From an uncultured Alphaproteobacteria bacterium (GTDB lineage Bacteria; Pseudomonadota; Alphaproteobacteria; RF32; CAG-239): a DNA stretch of 64,000 nucleotides. The position numbers and the translations under genes are program-made. Of the stretch, positions 17,898-26,072 are shown piece after piece. The stretch spans positions 1 through 64,000 of the forward strand of contig CALXUM010000001.1 of assembly GCA_944391685.1 (NCBI GenBank). The letters run 5' to 3'. Numbering within the stretch: the first letter of the stretch is position 1; every line of letters starts with the position of its first letter. Below the pieces are notes generated by a model. The model was not told the DNA's origin. It made no database searches and saw nothing but the letters and a program-made list of their open reading frames with translations.

Positions 17898-18848
17898 ATG
17901 AAAATCAAAAATTTCATTGCAGACAATATCAGTGATGCCATGTTTCAGGTCAAAGAAGCATTGGGAGCTGATGCTATTATTCTTTCAAGCCAAAATATAG
18001 AAGGAAAAATTCATTTAACAGCAGCCTTAGATGAAGATACCGACTTCGAATTTAAAGAAGATGAAACAACTCAAATTATAGACACCAAAGCTTATTTTGA
18101 CGAGACAGCTTTACGTGAAGCCCTGCGTTATCACGGATCTTTGGATCTGGTGGAACAACATATTTTGGCATCTTGCAGAGAGGTAATGCGTTCTTCTTCC
18201 ATAAAAAATGATATGGATATTTTAGCTGCTGCCTTAAAAAAATTATATAGGTTCACTCCGCTTCTACGCTTTGATCATCGGGTACAAATGTTTATGGGAA
18301 CACCGGGCAGCGGCAAGTCTACGGCAATAGCCAAAGTTGCAACTCAGGCAAAGTTAAAAGGTATAAAAAGTGTGATTGTTAGTACGGATAATATCAGAGC
18401 CGGAGCCAATAAGCAATTGGAGGCCTTTGCCAATATTTTGAACACTGATTTTGTTTTTTTCAAAGAGGCAAAAGAGCTTTATCATTTTTTGCAAAACAGC
18501 AAAAATTATGAACTTGTGCTAATAGATACTCCGGGTATAAATCCGTTTATCTCAAAAGAGGCGGAAAAAGTAGCCCCCTTTGCCGATTGTGCCAAATGTG
18601 CCAAAATTTTAACGCTTGATGCCGGCAGAAATGTTTATGAAGCAGTTGAAGGGGCAGAAGTTTTTGCTGATTTTGGGGTTCGCTATTTATTGCCCACTCG
18701 GCTTGATTTAACCAGACGTATCGGTAGTATTTTATCGGTTATAGATTGTTGCGGGTTTAGTTTATGTGCCGCCAGTGTTAGTTCGTCAATTGCTTCAGGC
18801 GTGGTTGGAGTTGATTCAACATCTTTGGCAAAATTGATTTTAGGTTAG
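17898..18848 (+). CDS. flhF: SRP-family GTPase, flagellar placement factor FlhF
   Basis: GTPase that sets where the flagellum is built. The N-terminus (MKIKNFIADNISDAMFQVKE, then LGADAIILSSQN) is typical of FlhF. The NG domain carries G1 GTPGSGKSTAIAK (about 134), G2/G3-region STDNIRAGANKQLEAFA, and VLIDTPGIN. At 316 residues it is shorter than many FlhF proteins because the low-complexity linker after the N-terminal domain is short. Its partner FlhG follows after 14 bases. Confidence 0.93.
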   Translation: MKIKNFIADNISDAMFQVKEALGADAIILSSQNIEGKIHLTAALDEDTDFEFKEDETTQIIDTKAYFDETALREALRYHGSLDLVEQHILASCREVMRSSSIKNDMDILAAALKKLYRFTPLLRFDHRVQMFMGTPGSGKSTAIAKVATQAKLKGIKSVIVSTDNIRAGANKQLEAFANILNTDFVFFKEAKELYHFLQNSKNYELVLIDTPGINPFISKEAEKVAPFADCAKCAKILTLDAGRNVYEAVEGAEVFADFGVRYLLPTRLDLTRRIGSILSVIDCCGFSLCAASVSSSIASGVVGVDSTSLAKLILG

Positions 18849-18862
18849 GAGAAGGTAAAAAG

Positions 18863-19669
18863 ATGGAAAATACAGAAGAATTAAAAACTGCTCCTAGAGG
18901 AATTCCGCTTCGCAGTTCACGTAAAGGACGCAATATGATAGCGGTTGCTTCCGGCAAAGGCGGAGTTGGTAAAACTTGGTTTTCAATAACCTTGTCGCAT
19001 GCTTTGAGCCTTTTACATCAAAAAACGCTTCTCTTTGACGGAGATTTAGGCTTAGCTAATGTTGATATTCAACTTGGACTGATGGTCAAATATGACTTAG
19101 GCAGTGTTGTTTCCGGTGCCAAGAGTTTGAATCAGGTAATTTACGGTTATGATAAAGGCCATTTTGATATTATTGCCGGACGTTCCGGCTCGGCAGGTTT
19201 AGCCTCAATGCCGGTTGGACGTTTACAAATTTTGGGAGAAGATTTAAGTATTATTGCCGGCAATTACAACAAAGTTATTTTGGACATGGGAGCCGGAGTT
19301 GAAAAACCGGTCAGAATATTATCAGGTCTGGCAGAAAAAATTATTGTCGTTTGTACTGATGAGCCGACATCATTAACTGATGCTTATGCTTTTATAAAAA
19401 TCATGACCATGCAATATCCCAAAAGCGATATCAGTATAGTTATTAATCAAGCTAATTCCAAAAGAGAGGGACAACGTACTTATGAAACATTGCTAAAAGC
19501 TTGCAACAGTTTCTTGAAAATAAATCCGCCGTTATTAGGTATTATCAGAAGAGATGCCAGAGTAAGAGATTCTATTCGTAATCAGGCCACCGTCATCAGC
19601 CGTTATCCGGCATCAGAAGCGGCAGAAGATGTTATGGCCATAGCCAAGAGTTTGCTAAATAATGGATAA
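18863..19669 (+). CDS. flhG: MinD-like ATPase, flagellar number regulator FlhG
   Basis: ParA/MinD-family ATPase that limits flagellar number, working with FlhF. The deviant Walker A is SGKGGVGKTWFS (about residue 30). The switch I region reads FDGDLGLANVDIQLGL and switch II ILDMGAGVEKP. The C-terminal half has the FlhG-typical DEPTSLTDAYAFIKIM. A membrane-targeting amphipathic tail may be present (EDVMAIAKSLL). The stop overlaps the next start by eight bases, suggesting coupled translation. Confidence 0.94.
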   Translation: MENTEELKTAPRGIPLRSSRKGRNMIAVASGKGGVGKTWFSITLSHALSLLHQKTLLFDGDLGLANVDIQLGLMVKYDLGSVVSGAKSLNQVIYGYDKGHFDIIAGRSGSAGLASMPVGRLQILGEDLSIIAGNYNKVILDMGAGVEKPVRILSGLAEKIIVVCTDEPTSLTDAYAFIKIMTMQYPKSDISIVINQANSKREGQRTYETLLKACNSFLKINPPLLGIIRRDARVRDSIRNQATVISRYPASEAAEDVMAIAKSLLNNG

Positions 19670-21290
19670 TGTTGTTAATCCTTCCCAACTGCTGACTCCG
19701 CATATTAATGTGCAGAGCAAACCGATTATAATTCAAACGCCTGAGCTATCTCCGCAGTTATCGGTTGTCTTAAAACCAACGGAATCTGTTTTGCTTAACT
19801 TGTTGGTTAATTCCAATGAAGACGGCTTAATTCAAACCACGGTTGATATTAACGGTCAAAAAATTCCTCTTGATATAAAAATCGAACAACCGTTAAAACT
19901 TGAAGCCGGTACCAATTATCAGGTTGCTTTGAAAAATGTATCTAACGGAAATCTGCAGCTGTTAAGTATTAACGGTCAAAAAGCCGAAAATTTTATTTTG
20001 CGTCCTCAAAATCAACCGCTTGAAAATTTAAGCGGAAAAGAAAATATTGTTGCCAAGCCGTCAAATTCTTTGCTAGGTGTTTCACTCCAACCGATAAAAA
20101 TAAATACTATGGTTGATAATATCATGCAGAAAATGAATATCCCTTCGCAGATAAGAGAACAAATATTAAGCAAACTTCCCGCAACCGAAATAAATGTTAT
20201 TGCTACCGGGATAGATAAAATTCCACAATCGGCAAATAATATTTTAGAGCCGTTGCAAAACTCAATACAACAGCTTGTAAAAAGCAGTCCCGATTTATCG
20301 CTAAATGAAAAAATAATCAACAATATACAGCAAGATATTTCAGCCCTAAACGGTAAAGAATTTGCAGCAACGGTAGTTTCTCGTCCTTCGGCAATGGTTG
20401 CCGTTTTAGATTCTCCTTTTGGAACTTTGCTGGCTGACACTGCTTTGAAAATGCCGGAGCAAACCAAACTCCTGTTGGAGATTAAAGAGGTTTTATCTTC
20501 AGTCCGATCTGAAACAAAAGCTCCGATAAACCTTTTGCAAAATTTGGAAGATATAATCAAAAATGCCGGTCTGGAAAAAATATTTCCGCGGTTTGATTTC
20601 TCACACTTTAGTCAGGCTGTTAAAAATAATGAAACAAGCGTGATTAATCTGTTAAAAATTTTTGAACCATTAAAACAAGTTCCCAACGGAGCCGAAATCA
20701 CCAATCAAGTTTTACAGCACCTTCCTTCTTTTAATAAAAATATGCTTTCCAACATGCATTCTTTTTTCAAAGCAGCTCAAGAGCAAGATAGTTCTGTTTG
20801 GTTGGGTAAAGAGGTATCATCACTTTTGCAAACGCAGGGAACAGTCGGTGCCGAAATTTTATCCCGACTTGATAACTATGTTTCCCTCTCGCTACGCGAA
20901 GGTCAGGTTTGGCGTATGGTAGAAATTCCTTTTTTTGACGGTAGCCAGATAATTCCGATAAAAATAGCAATAAAGAAAGATGCTCCCGAATCAAAAGAGA
21001 AAGACAGCAAGTCTAAAAGCGGAGTTAGATTCTTGGTCGATACCGATTTTTCCAAGCTTGGGCAATTCCAATTTGACGGTTTTTCTTTGGCTAAGGAGAG
21101 AAGGTTTGATTTGGTTATTCGCACATCAAAACTGCAAAGTGATGATTTTTGTTCGCATATTATCAATTTGTTTAAAAAATCGCTTTATGATGTAGATTAT
21201 GTCGGCAACATCAAAATAAACCTCCGTGAGAGCTTTGTTAAAGTAGATGTTGATCAACCAGAGCCCATGAAAGAAGGAGTCTACATATGA
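19662..21290 (+). CDS. FliK-like flagellar protein, second copy
   Basis: 542-residue protein of uncertain function, coupled to flhG by an eight-base overlap and to the DnaJ gene by ATGA. The N-terminus is Pro/Gln-rich with an OB-like region (VDINGQKIPLDIKIEQPLKL, about 65-105). The middle (150-400) is helical and variable. The C-terminal 150 residues (VSLSLREGQVWRMVEIPFFD, then GQFQFDGFSLAKERRFDLVI, then a final IKINLRESFVKV) resemble the all-beta C-terminal domain of FliK-type hook-length proteins. A shorter but better-matching FliK is at 5725, so this may be a paralogue with another export-linked role. The flagellar context is strong, the exact job unknown. Confidence 0.6.
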   Translation: MDNVVNPSQLLTPHINVQSKPIIIQTPELSPQLSVVLKPTESVLLNLLVNSNEDGLIQTTVDINGQKIPLDIKIEQPLKLEAGTNYQVALKNVSNGNLQLLSINGQKAENFILRPQNQPLENLSGKENIVAKPSNSLLGVSLQPIKINTMVDNIMQKMNIPSQIREQILSKLPATEINVIATGIDKIPQSANNILEPLQNSIQQLVKSSPDLSLNEKIINNIQQDISALNGKEFAATVVSRPSAMVAVLDSPFGTLLADTALKMPEQTKLLLEIKEVLSSVRSETKAPINLLQNLEDIIKNAGLEKIFPRFDFSHFSQAVKNNETSVINLLKIFEPLKQVPNGAEITNQVLQHLPSFNKNMLSNMHSFFKAAQEQDSSVWLGKEVSSLLQTQGTVGAEILSRLDNYVSLSLREGQVWRMVEIPFFDGSQIIPIKIAIKKDAPESKEKDSKSKSGVRFLVDTDFSKLGQFQFDGFSLAKERRFDLVIRTSKLQSDDFCSHIINLFKKSLYDVDYVGNIKINLRESFVKVDVDQPEPMKEGVYI

Positions 21291-22432
21291 GTGGTTTTGA
21301 CGCTTTAGGCTATTATAAAATTTTACAAGCAGATCAAACAACCAATGAGAATGAACTTCGCCGTCATTATCGTGATTTGGCCAAACAATGGCACCCTGAT
21401 CATAATACTTCAGAAGAGGCTCTGCAAAATTTTCAAAAAATATCCAATGCTTATGATATCTTAAAAGATGAAAAAAAACGTTTTGTTTATGATATGTTAT
21501 CACTGGTTTACGGGGTAAATAATTATCCTGATATTGAAAATATCAAACCTTATGAAGACACTCCTCAAGACATCAATATTCGCTTTTTACCGTTATTAAA
21601 AGTTAGAGGATTTTTATTTAAATATTATGTTAATGAAACAGGAAAAGTTTGCAGTCGCGGTAATGCACTTAAAGAATTAGGATTAAACGCCGGTGCTAAT
21701 TGGCTTTTGGGTTGGTGGCACCCCAAAGCTTTTATTAAAAACATCAAAGCTATTATCAGTAATTTTAAATATCCGGTTTCTTCAAAAGAGAGTTTCAGAG
21801 TTTTGGTTCATAATGCGGTTGCTTATTTTTTGCAGGAAAATAAGCAGTTAGCAGCCTCTTCGGCAATTATAGCTTTATCTTATTCCGACAATCAAGCCAA
21901 ACGAGTTTTGGAAAAATTCATCGCTTTTCAAAACACCAAAGTTTCTCGTCCTAAGGCATGGACTGTTTTACCGCTGAAGTTGATTCAGCTTATTGTACCG
22001 TTTATTTTGATTGCTGCCGTATGTTTGTCTTTTTCAAGTCGTTATATTACTGATGCCGAACTTTGGGCATGGCTAAATTCCAAAGAAGAAATCAATTATT
22101 ATCAAGAAGTTGAATTTGCCGGCCGCGGCAGCAGTGTAGATGATGTTGTTGTCGGTAAAATATTAAATATTCCGGTTGATAGTAGTGATATAAGCAAGCT
22201 ATACCATGTTAAAACGGATGATGTTTTGATGCATGGTCCGTCAGATGATTTTGATGTTATGAAGAAAATTCCTGCTCAAACCACCGTTCGCCTTACCGGC
22301 TATTCTCCGGATAATGTTTGGGCCAGAGTAATGATAGACAATGGTGAGATGGGCTTTATCAGGCTGGAAAAATTACAAAAAGGGATTGGCAAACCGGTGC
22401 CTGATTTCAGCAAAGTTTACTCGGTTGATTAG
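21287..22432 (+). CDS. DnaJ-domain protein with membrane helix and SH3-like domain
   Basis: 381 residues. An N-terminal J domain (about 7-70) keeps the HPD tripeptide in AKQWHPDHNTSEE, so it could stimulate an Hsp70. No G/F-rich or zinc-finger region follows, so it is a class III J protein. A single membrane helix lies at about 230-248 (LIQLIVPFILIAAVCLSF). The C-terminal 90 residues look like a bacterial SH3 domain (TDDVLMHGPSDDFDVMKKIP, then VRLTGYSPDNVWARVMIDNG). Topology would put the J domain in the cytoplasm and the SH3 part in the periplasm. It is the last gene of the flagellar run and ends convergent with ymdB, overlapping it by four bases. Confidence 0.8.
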   Translation: MSGFDALGYYKILQADQTTNENELRRHYRDLAKQWHPDHNTSEEALQNFQKISNAYDILKDEKKRFVYDMLSLVYGVNNYPDIENIKPYEDTPQDINIRFLPLLKVRGFLFKYYVNETGKVCSRGNALKELGLNAGANWLLGWWHPKAFIKNIKAIISNFKYPVSSKESFRVLVHNAVAYFLQENKQLAASSAIIALSYSDNQAKRVLEKFIAFQNTKVSRPKAWTVLPLKLIQLIVPFILIAAVCLSFSSRYITDAELWAWLNSKEEINYYQEVEFAGRGSSVDDVVVGKILNIPVDSSDISKLYHVKTDDVLMHGPSDDFDVMKKIPAQTTVRLTGYSPDNVWARVMIDNGEMGFIRLEKLQKGIGKPVPDFSKVYSVD

Positions 22433-23211
22433 AGTTTTATTTGCTCTATTTTTAAGGCTTTGCCGGATACGTCGTCAGTTTCTATAAATACCCCGAACAA
22501 AGTTCCCTTTCCGTTGCAAGGAGTTAACCTTCCTCCGCCGAATTTTCGACACAATCTATCAATTGGGACTTCCTTGTCAAAGCCGATAACTCCGCTGTAA
22601 TCTCCGCACATTCCGGCATCGGTCAAATAAGCCGTTCCGTTAGGTAAAATGGTCGCATCAGCGGTTGGTACATGAGTATGCGATCCTATAACGGCAGAAA
22701 CCCTTCCGTCCAAATAATGTCCGAAAGCAATTTTTTCTGAAGTTGCTTCGGCATGAAAATCAACAAAAATTGCGTTTATATTTTTCCCTAAAGTATAATT
22801 TTTCAGCAACTTATCAATAGCCTGCACCGGACAATCAACCGCTTCCATAAACAATCTTCCCACTACTTCTACAATCAGAATTTTTTTGCCGTTAGCCAAT
22901 TCAATTTCACAAAAACCACGACCGGGAAGATTTTCCGGATGATTAAGCGGACGGGCAATTTGTTTACATTCATCCAAAAAAGGAACAATTTCTCGTTGAT
23001 TCCACACATGGTCACCGCTGACAATTGCCGTAACTCCTTTTTCAAAAAAATCGCGACAAATTCCTGGCGTAACGCCAAAACCATGAGCTGCGTTATCAAC
23101 ATTAACAATTAACACATCATAATCGTAAATTTCTTTTAGTTTAGAAATATTGTTAAGTATGGCTTCTCGCCCTGGTCTGGCTACAACATCTCCACAATAT
23201 ACTATTTTCAA
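22429..23211 (-). CDS. YmdB/TIGR00282-type metallophosphoesterase
   Basis: Dimetal phosphodiesterase; Bacillus and Deinococcus relatives hydrolyse 2',3'-cyclic nucleotides or cAMP. The TTG start at 23211 (LKIVYCGDVVARPGR) was chosen because a GAGAGG site lies just upstream; the longer frame runs into the upstream terminator. Metal-binding motifs: GDVVARPGR at the N-terminus, NVDNAAHGFG, SGDHVWNQRE, VDFHAEATSEKIAFGHYLDG and SHTHVPTADATIL. About 260 residues, normal. It follows zapA and the 6S RNA on the same strand, an arrangement seen in alphaproteobacteria (often with ygfA between). Confidence 0.93.
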   Translation of the reverse strand: MKIVYCGDVVARPGREAILNNISKLKEIYDYDVLIVNVDNAAHGFGVTPGICRDFFEKGVTAIVSGDHVWNQREIVPFLDECKQIARPLNHPENLPGRGFCEIELANGKKILIVEVVGRLFMEAVDCPVQAIDKLLKNYTLGKNINAIFVDFHAEATSEKIAFGHYLDGRVSAVIGSHTHVPTADATILPNGTAYLTDAGMCGDYSGVIGFDKEVPIDRLCRKFGGGRLTPCNGKGTLFGVFIETDDVSGKALKIEQIKL

Positions 23212-23249
23212 AATTATTCCTCTCGTAAAATGTTTTTTAGTATACATAC

Positions 23250-23279
23250 AAAAAAACCCCATTGTAGTCAACGGGGTTT
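23250..23279 (-). terminator. Terminator of the 6S RNA transcript
   Basis: Read on the minus strand, AAACCCC pairs with GGGGTTT, extended inward by TTG with CAA, and seven T follow. It lies between the RNA and ymdB. Confidence 0.8.
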
Positions 23280-23460
23280 ATAGTCTTAAAGTAAAGAAAC
23301 CGTTTAGCCGTATGGATACATTCTTATCGAACCGCTTATGATCAGGTGGGCATTGTAATAAATAAACCACGATTTATTCAGTGACAATTCCCTAAATAAT
23401 AATGTTGGCTCGGAAGATCTGCGGAAATACAAGCTACGCAGTTTCTCTTTATGCTTAAAG
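23280..23460 (-). ncRNA. ssrS: Probable 6S RNA
   Basis: No protein frame covers this roughly 180-base gap, yet it is not AT-rich filler. On the minus strand the 5' part reads CUUCCGAGCCAACAUU and the 3' part CAAUGCCCACCUGAUC. These can form the long, imperfect closing stem around a central bubble that defines 6S RNA, which binds sigma-70 RNA polymerase. A position immediately downstream of zapA on the same strand is the conserved location of ssrS in alphaproteobacteria. The ends are approximate; the 3' end is set by the terminator at 23250-23279. I did not fold it, so the call rests on position and partial pairing. Confidence 0.65.
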
Positions 23461-23461
23461 C

Positions 23462-23803
23462 CTACAACAAATTTATTTCAGATGCAAGCAAATTCAACTT
23501 TTTAGTCAAAGAATTTATCTGTTCAGCTAAGTTGTCGTCTAGTTTACGGATTCTTTGCATGCTATCTTCATCTAATGATGTGGATTTCGTAGCAGGATTC
23601 TTTTTGGATTCCGTTAGTTCGTCAGCTAATAATAATCCAACCATAGCTAAAAGCATGTTTTCATTTACCTGGGTACTTCCACCGGTAATCAACTTGGCTT
23701 TTTCATCTAATAAGGAAGCCAGTTGAATGATTCTGAGCTCCTGTCCATCTTCACAGGCAACCGCATATTCACGAGAATTAATTGTTATTGTTACTTGAGC
23801 CAT
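23462..23803 (-). CDS. zapA: Cell division protein ZapA
   Basis: FtsZ-ring stabiliser. 113 residues. The N-terminal ZapA core is MAQVTITINSREYAVACEDG, followed by QELRIIQLASLLDEKAKLI. The helical dimerisation region LLAMVGLLLADELTESKK follows, then a coiled-coil tail to the end. Its start overlaps the upstream coiled-coil gene by 26 bases, implying coupled translation. Confidence 0.93.
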   Translation of the reverse strand: MAQVTITINSREYAVACEDGQELRIIQLASLLDEKAKLITGGSTQVNENMLLAMVGLLLADELTESKKNPATKSTSLDEDSMQRIRKLDDNLAEQINSLTKKLNLLASEINLL

Positions 23804-24047
23804 TTTCTTGTAATACGTTATCTAATCTGTTTATAATGTTATCAATATTCTGTATCACATCACGAGAAGAATTTTTCAATATTTCCAATTGTTCTTCACG
23901 CTCTGTTATCAAAGATAAATTCTGTTTTCGTTGTTCTTGCAATTCGTTTTTCTTATTTTCAATATTTGCATTAAGTTTAGCCAAACAAGAGCTAAGCTCA
24001 GCTAAAGCTTGAGTCGTATTTGCAAAATCAAAATTTTTGCCGTCCAT
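23778..24047 (-). CDS. Small coiled-coil protein upstream of zapA
   Basis: 89 residues, almost all heptad-patterned (LAELSSCLAKLNANIENKKN, EQLEILKNSSRDVIQNIDNI) with an Asn-rich end. No recognised domain; many alphaproteobacteria carry a small coiled-coil (DUF4164-like) gene just before zapA, and this fits that place. The 26-base overlap with zapA suggests joint expression and perhaps a joint role at the division ring. Function unknown. Confidence 0.75.
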   Translation of the reverse strand: MDGKNFDFANTTQALAELSSCLAKLNANIENKKNELQEQRKQNLSLITEREEQLEILKNSSRDVIQNIDNIINRLDNVLQENGSSNNNN

Positions 24048-24090
24048 TGCAGATTTCTCTTTCTTAATATAAAATATTCGCTTATATTCA

Positions 24091-24654
24091 ATGCATCATA
24101 AACAAGTATTAAACTTTTACAATAGCGAAAATAAAATTATGCCAAAGATAATCCTAAAAATAAATCATACCTCTGATAAAATTTATGATGATGAAAATAT
24201 CTGTTGCTATGTGGCAGAAAGCGACTTACCTCTGGAATTTATAAGAAAAATTGCAGCTAAGGGTAAGATGGTTTTGTTAAGCGGTGGTAAGGCTGTGTCT
24301 TTATGCAAGGATTCGGATTTTGATGGAGTTTTGGTCGAAATCTCAACTTCACAACCGATAAAAGCTCAAATTAACAAGATTCGCTCACAATTAGGGCAAA
24401 ACAAAGCATTAGGGGTCATTATTCCGGCTCGCCGTCATGAAGCAATGTTAGCATCTGAGGCCGAGCCTGAGTTTGTAGCTTTTCGTTTTTTAGCATCGGA
24501 AAAAGAAAAAGCCATTGATGTCATAAAATGGTATAACGAGCTTTTTTTAATTCAATCGGCCTTGGATTTAAGTTCTGGCATGCAGCAGGTTTCAGAGACG
24601 GATTGTGATTTTCTAATAATAAATTCGCAAGATTATAAAGATTTTGGTTGCTAA
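24091..24654 (+). CDS. Thiamine-phosphate-synthase-like protein, degenerate
   Basis: 187 residues from the first ATG; a second ATG at 24139 (MPKIILKIN) may be the true start, and neither has a good ribosome site. The fold looks like a TIM barrel related to ThiE: LEFIRKIAAKGKMVLLSGG, then DFDGVLVEISTSQ in the place of the DGVHLG motif, then LGVIIPARRHEAMLASEAEP. The KDR-like and pyrophosphate-binding glycine motifs of real ThiE are not present. Similar short ThiE-like genes occur next to efp in alphaproteobacteria. Probably not a working thiamine enzyme. Confidence 0.55.
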   Translation: MHHKQVLNFYNSENKIMPKIILKINHTSDKIYDDENICCYVAESDLPLEFIRKIAAKGKMVLLSGGKAVSLCKDSDFDGVLVEISTSQPIKAQINKIRSQLGQNKALGVIIPARRHEAMLASEAEPEFVAFRFLASEKEKAIDVIKWYNELFLIQSALDLSSGMQQVSETDCDFLIINSQDYKDFGC

Positions 24655-24717
24655 AAAACAAAGTTTATATTAGTTTGCCTATAATAAAAGATAAAAAAAT
24701 TATAAGGAGAAAAATAA

Positions 24718-25281
24718 ATGAAACAACAAGCAGTTGCAATCAGACCGGGTTGGGTAATTGAATTTAAAGGAAAAGCCTGGACAGTTTTGAAAGCTGTTCA
24801 TATTAAACCCGGTAAAGGCGGTGCTTTTATGCAGGTTGAAATGAAATCGGTTGAAGAAGGAACCAAAACCAACGAGCGTTTCAGAAGTGAAGATACGATT
24901 GAAAAACTGATGGTTGAGGTTAAAGACGCCCAGTTTTTGTATGAAGATGCAACAGGTTTAACATTTATGGAAAATGAAACTTTTGAACAATTTGTTATGC
25001 CGTCAGATATATTAGGTGACAGTCGTCCGTTTTTAACAGACGGCATGGAAGTTCATATTGACTTTATTGATGGTAAACCGGTTAGTGTTGAGTTGCCGTT
25101 ACAGGTTATTTGTGAAGTTGTTGAAACAGAACCGGTTATTAAAGGACAAACTGTTTCTTCGTCATATAAGCCGGCAATTTTGGATAATGGTGTTCGTACC
25201 ACTGTTCCTCCGTTTGTTGGTACCGGAGATAAAATTGTTGTTTCCACGGCAGATGCCTCTTATGTTGAAAGAGCCAAATAA
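24718..25281 (+). CDS. efp: Translation elongation factor P
   Basis: Relieves ribosome stalling at polyproline. 187 residues, three-domain KOW/OB fold. The modifiable lysine lies in the loop VHIKPGKGGAF near residue 36. The C-terminal signature reads VRTTVPPFVGTGDKIVVSTA, then YVERAK. A good AAGGAG site precedes the ATG. The modifying enzymes are not in this window. The stop codon shares one base with the next ATG (TAATG). Confidence 0.98.
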   Translation: MKQQAVAIRPGWVIEFKGKAWTVLKAVHIKPGKGGAFMQVEMKSVEEGTKTNERFRSEDTIEKLMVEVKDAQFLYEDATGLTFMENETFEQFVMPSDILGDSRPFLTDGMEVHIDFIDGKPVSVELPLQVICEVVETEPVIKGQTVSSSYKPAILDNGVRTTVPPFVGTGDKIVVSTADASYVERAK

Positions 25282-26045
25282 TGTCTTATATTTCCGTAAG
25301 CTTAAATAATATAATCACCGCCGTTAAAAAAGCTACTTCGGCACTCAGCCGTGATTTTGGTGAAATAGAAAAGTTGCAATCATCAGTTCGCGGTCATAAA
25401 GAGTTTACGTCGGCAGCTTTAGAAAATTTGAAAAAAGCTCTAAGAGCCGAACTTCAGAAGATTCGTCCGGATTATGCCGTCGTTTTTGAAGGTGATGAAG
25501 ATGTTTCCGCACCTCATTTTTTGGTTTCGCCGTTTGACGGAATGTTGAATTTTATGCACGGCATACCGTCTTTTGCGGTTTCAATAGCCACAATTGAGAA
25601 GAATGTAATAACATCGGCAGTCGTTTATAATCCGGCTACTACCGAGCTTTATTTTGCTGAAAAAGGTCAGGGAGCATTCAAAGAAGGTTTTCGCAATCAT
25701 GAACGATTGCGTGTTTCTGCTCGCAAAGAATTATCAGATTGTTTAATAGGCTCAGATGACAGTGCTTTACAAACGCATGTGGCGGGATTAAGGGTTTCTG
25801 GCTGTGTTGCCTTAGATTTAGCGGCAGTTGCTTCAGGAAAAGAAGATGCTCTTGTCTCTCAGGACAAAACATCAGCTTCAATTGCTGCAGGCATTCTGTT
25901 AGTTAAAGAAGCCGGTGGTTTGGTATATGAACTCCACCAAAAAGACATTCGCACAGCCGATATACCATCTGTTTTGTTAAGTGGTAATGTGATTGCTGGC
26001 AATCAACAAATTGCTCCAAAGTTACATAAACTGCTTAATAAATAA
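25281..26045 (+). CDS. Inositol-monophosphatase-family protein lacking metal ligands
   Basis: 254 residues with the overall IMPase/SuhB pattern, but key residues have changed. The usual DPLDGT metal motif reads SPFDGM (in FLVSPFDGMLNFMHGIPSFA), losing the first Asp. The second motif WDxAAG reads ASIAAG before ILLVKEAGG, losing the Asp there too. The GEES-like segment survives as EGDED. Family knowledge says both aspartates bind catalytic magnesium, so the protein is probably inactive as a phosphatase and may act by binding, as SuhB does with RNA polymerase/NusA. Translationally coupled to efp. Confidence 0.85.
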   Translation: MSYISVSLNNIITAVKKATSALSRDFGEIEKLQSSVRGHKEFTSAALENLKKALRAELQKIRPDYAVVFEGDEDVSAPHFLVSPFDGMLNFMHGIPSFAVSIATIEKNVITSAVVYNPATTELYFAEKGQGAFKEGFRNHERLRVSARKELSDCLIGSDDSALQTHVAGLRVSGCVALDLAAVASGKEDALVSQDKTSASIAAGILLVKEAGGLVYELHQKDIRTADIPSVLLSGNVIAGNQQIAPKLHKLLNK

Positions 26046-26072
26046 TTTTTATGAGTTAAAGGGAGAAAGATA

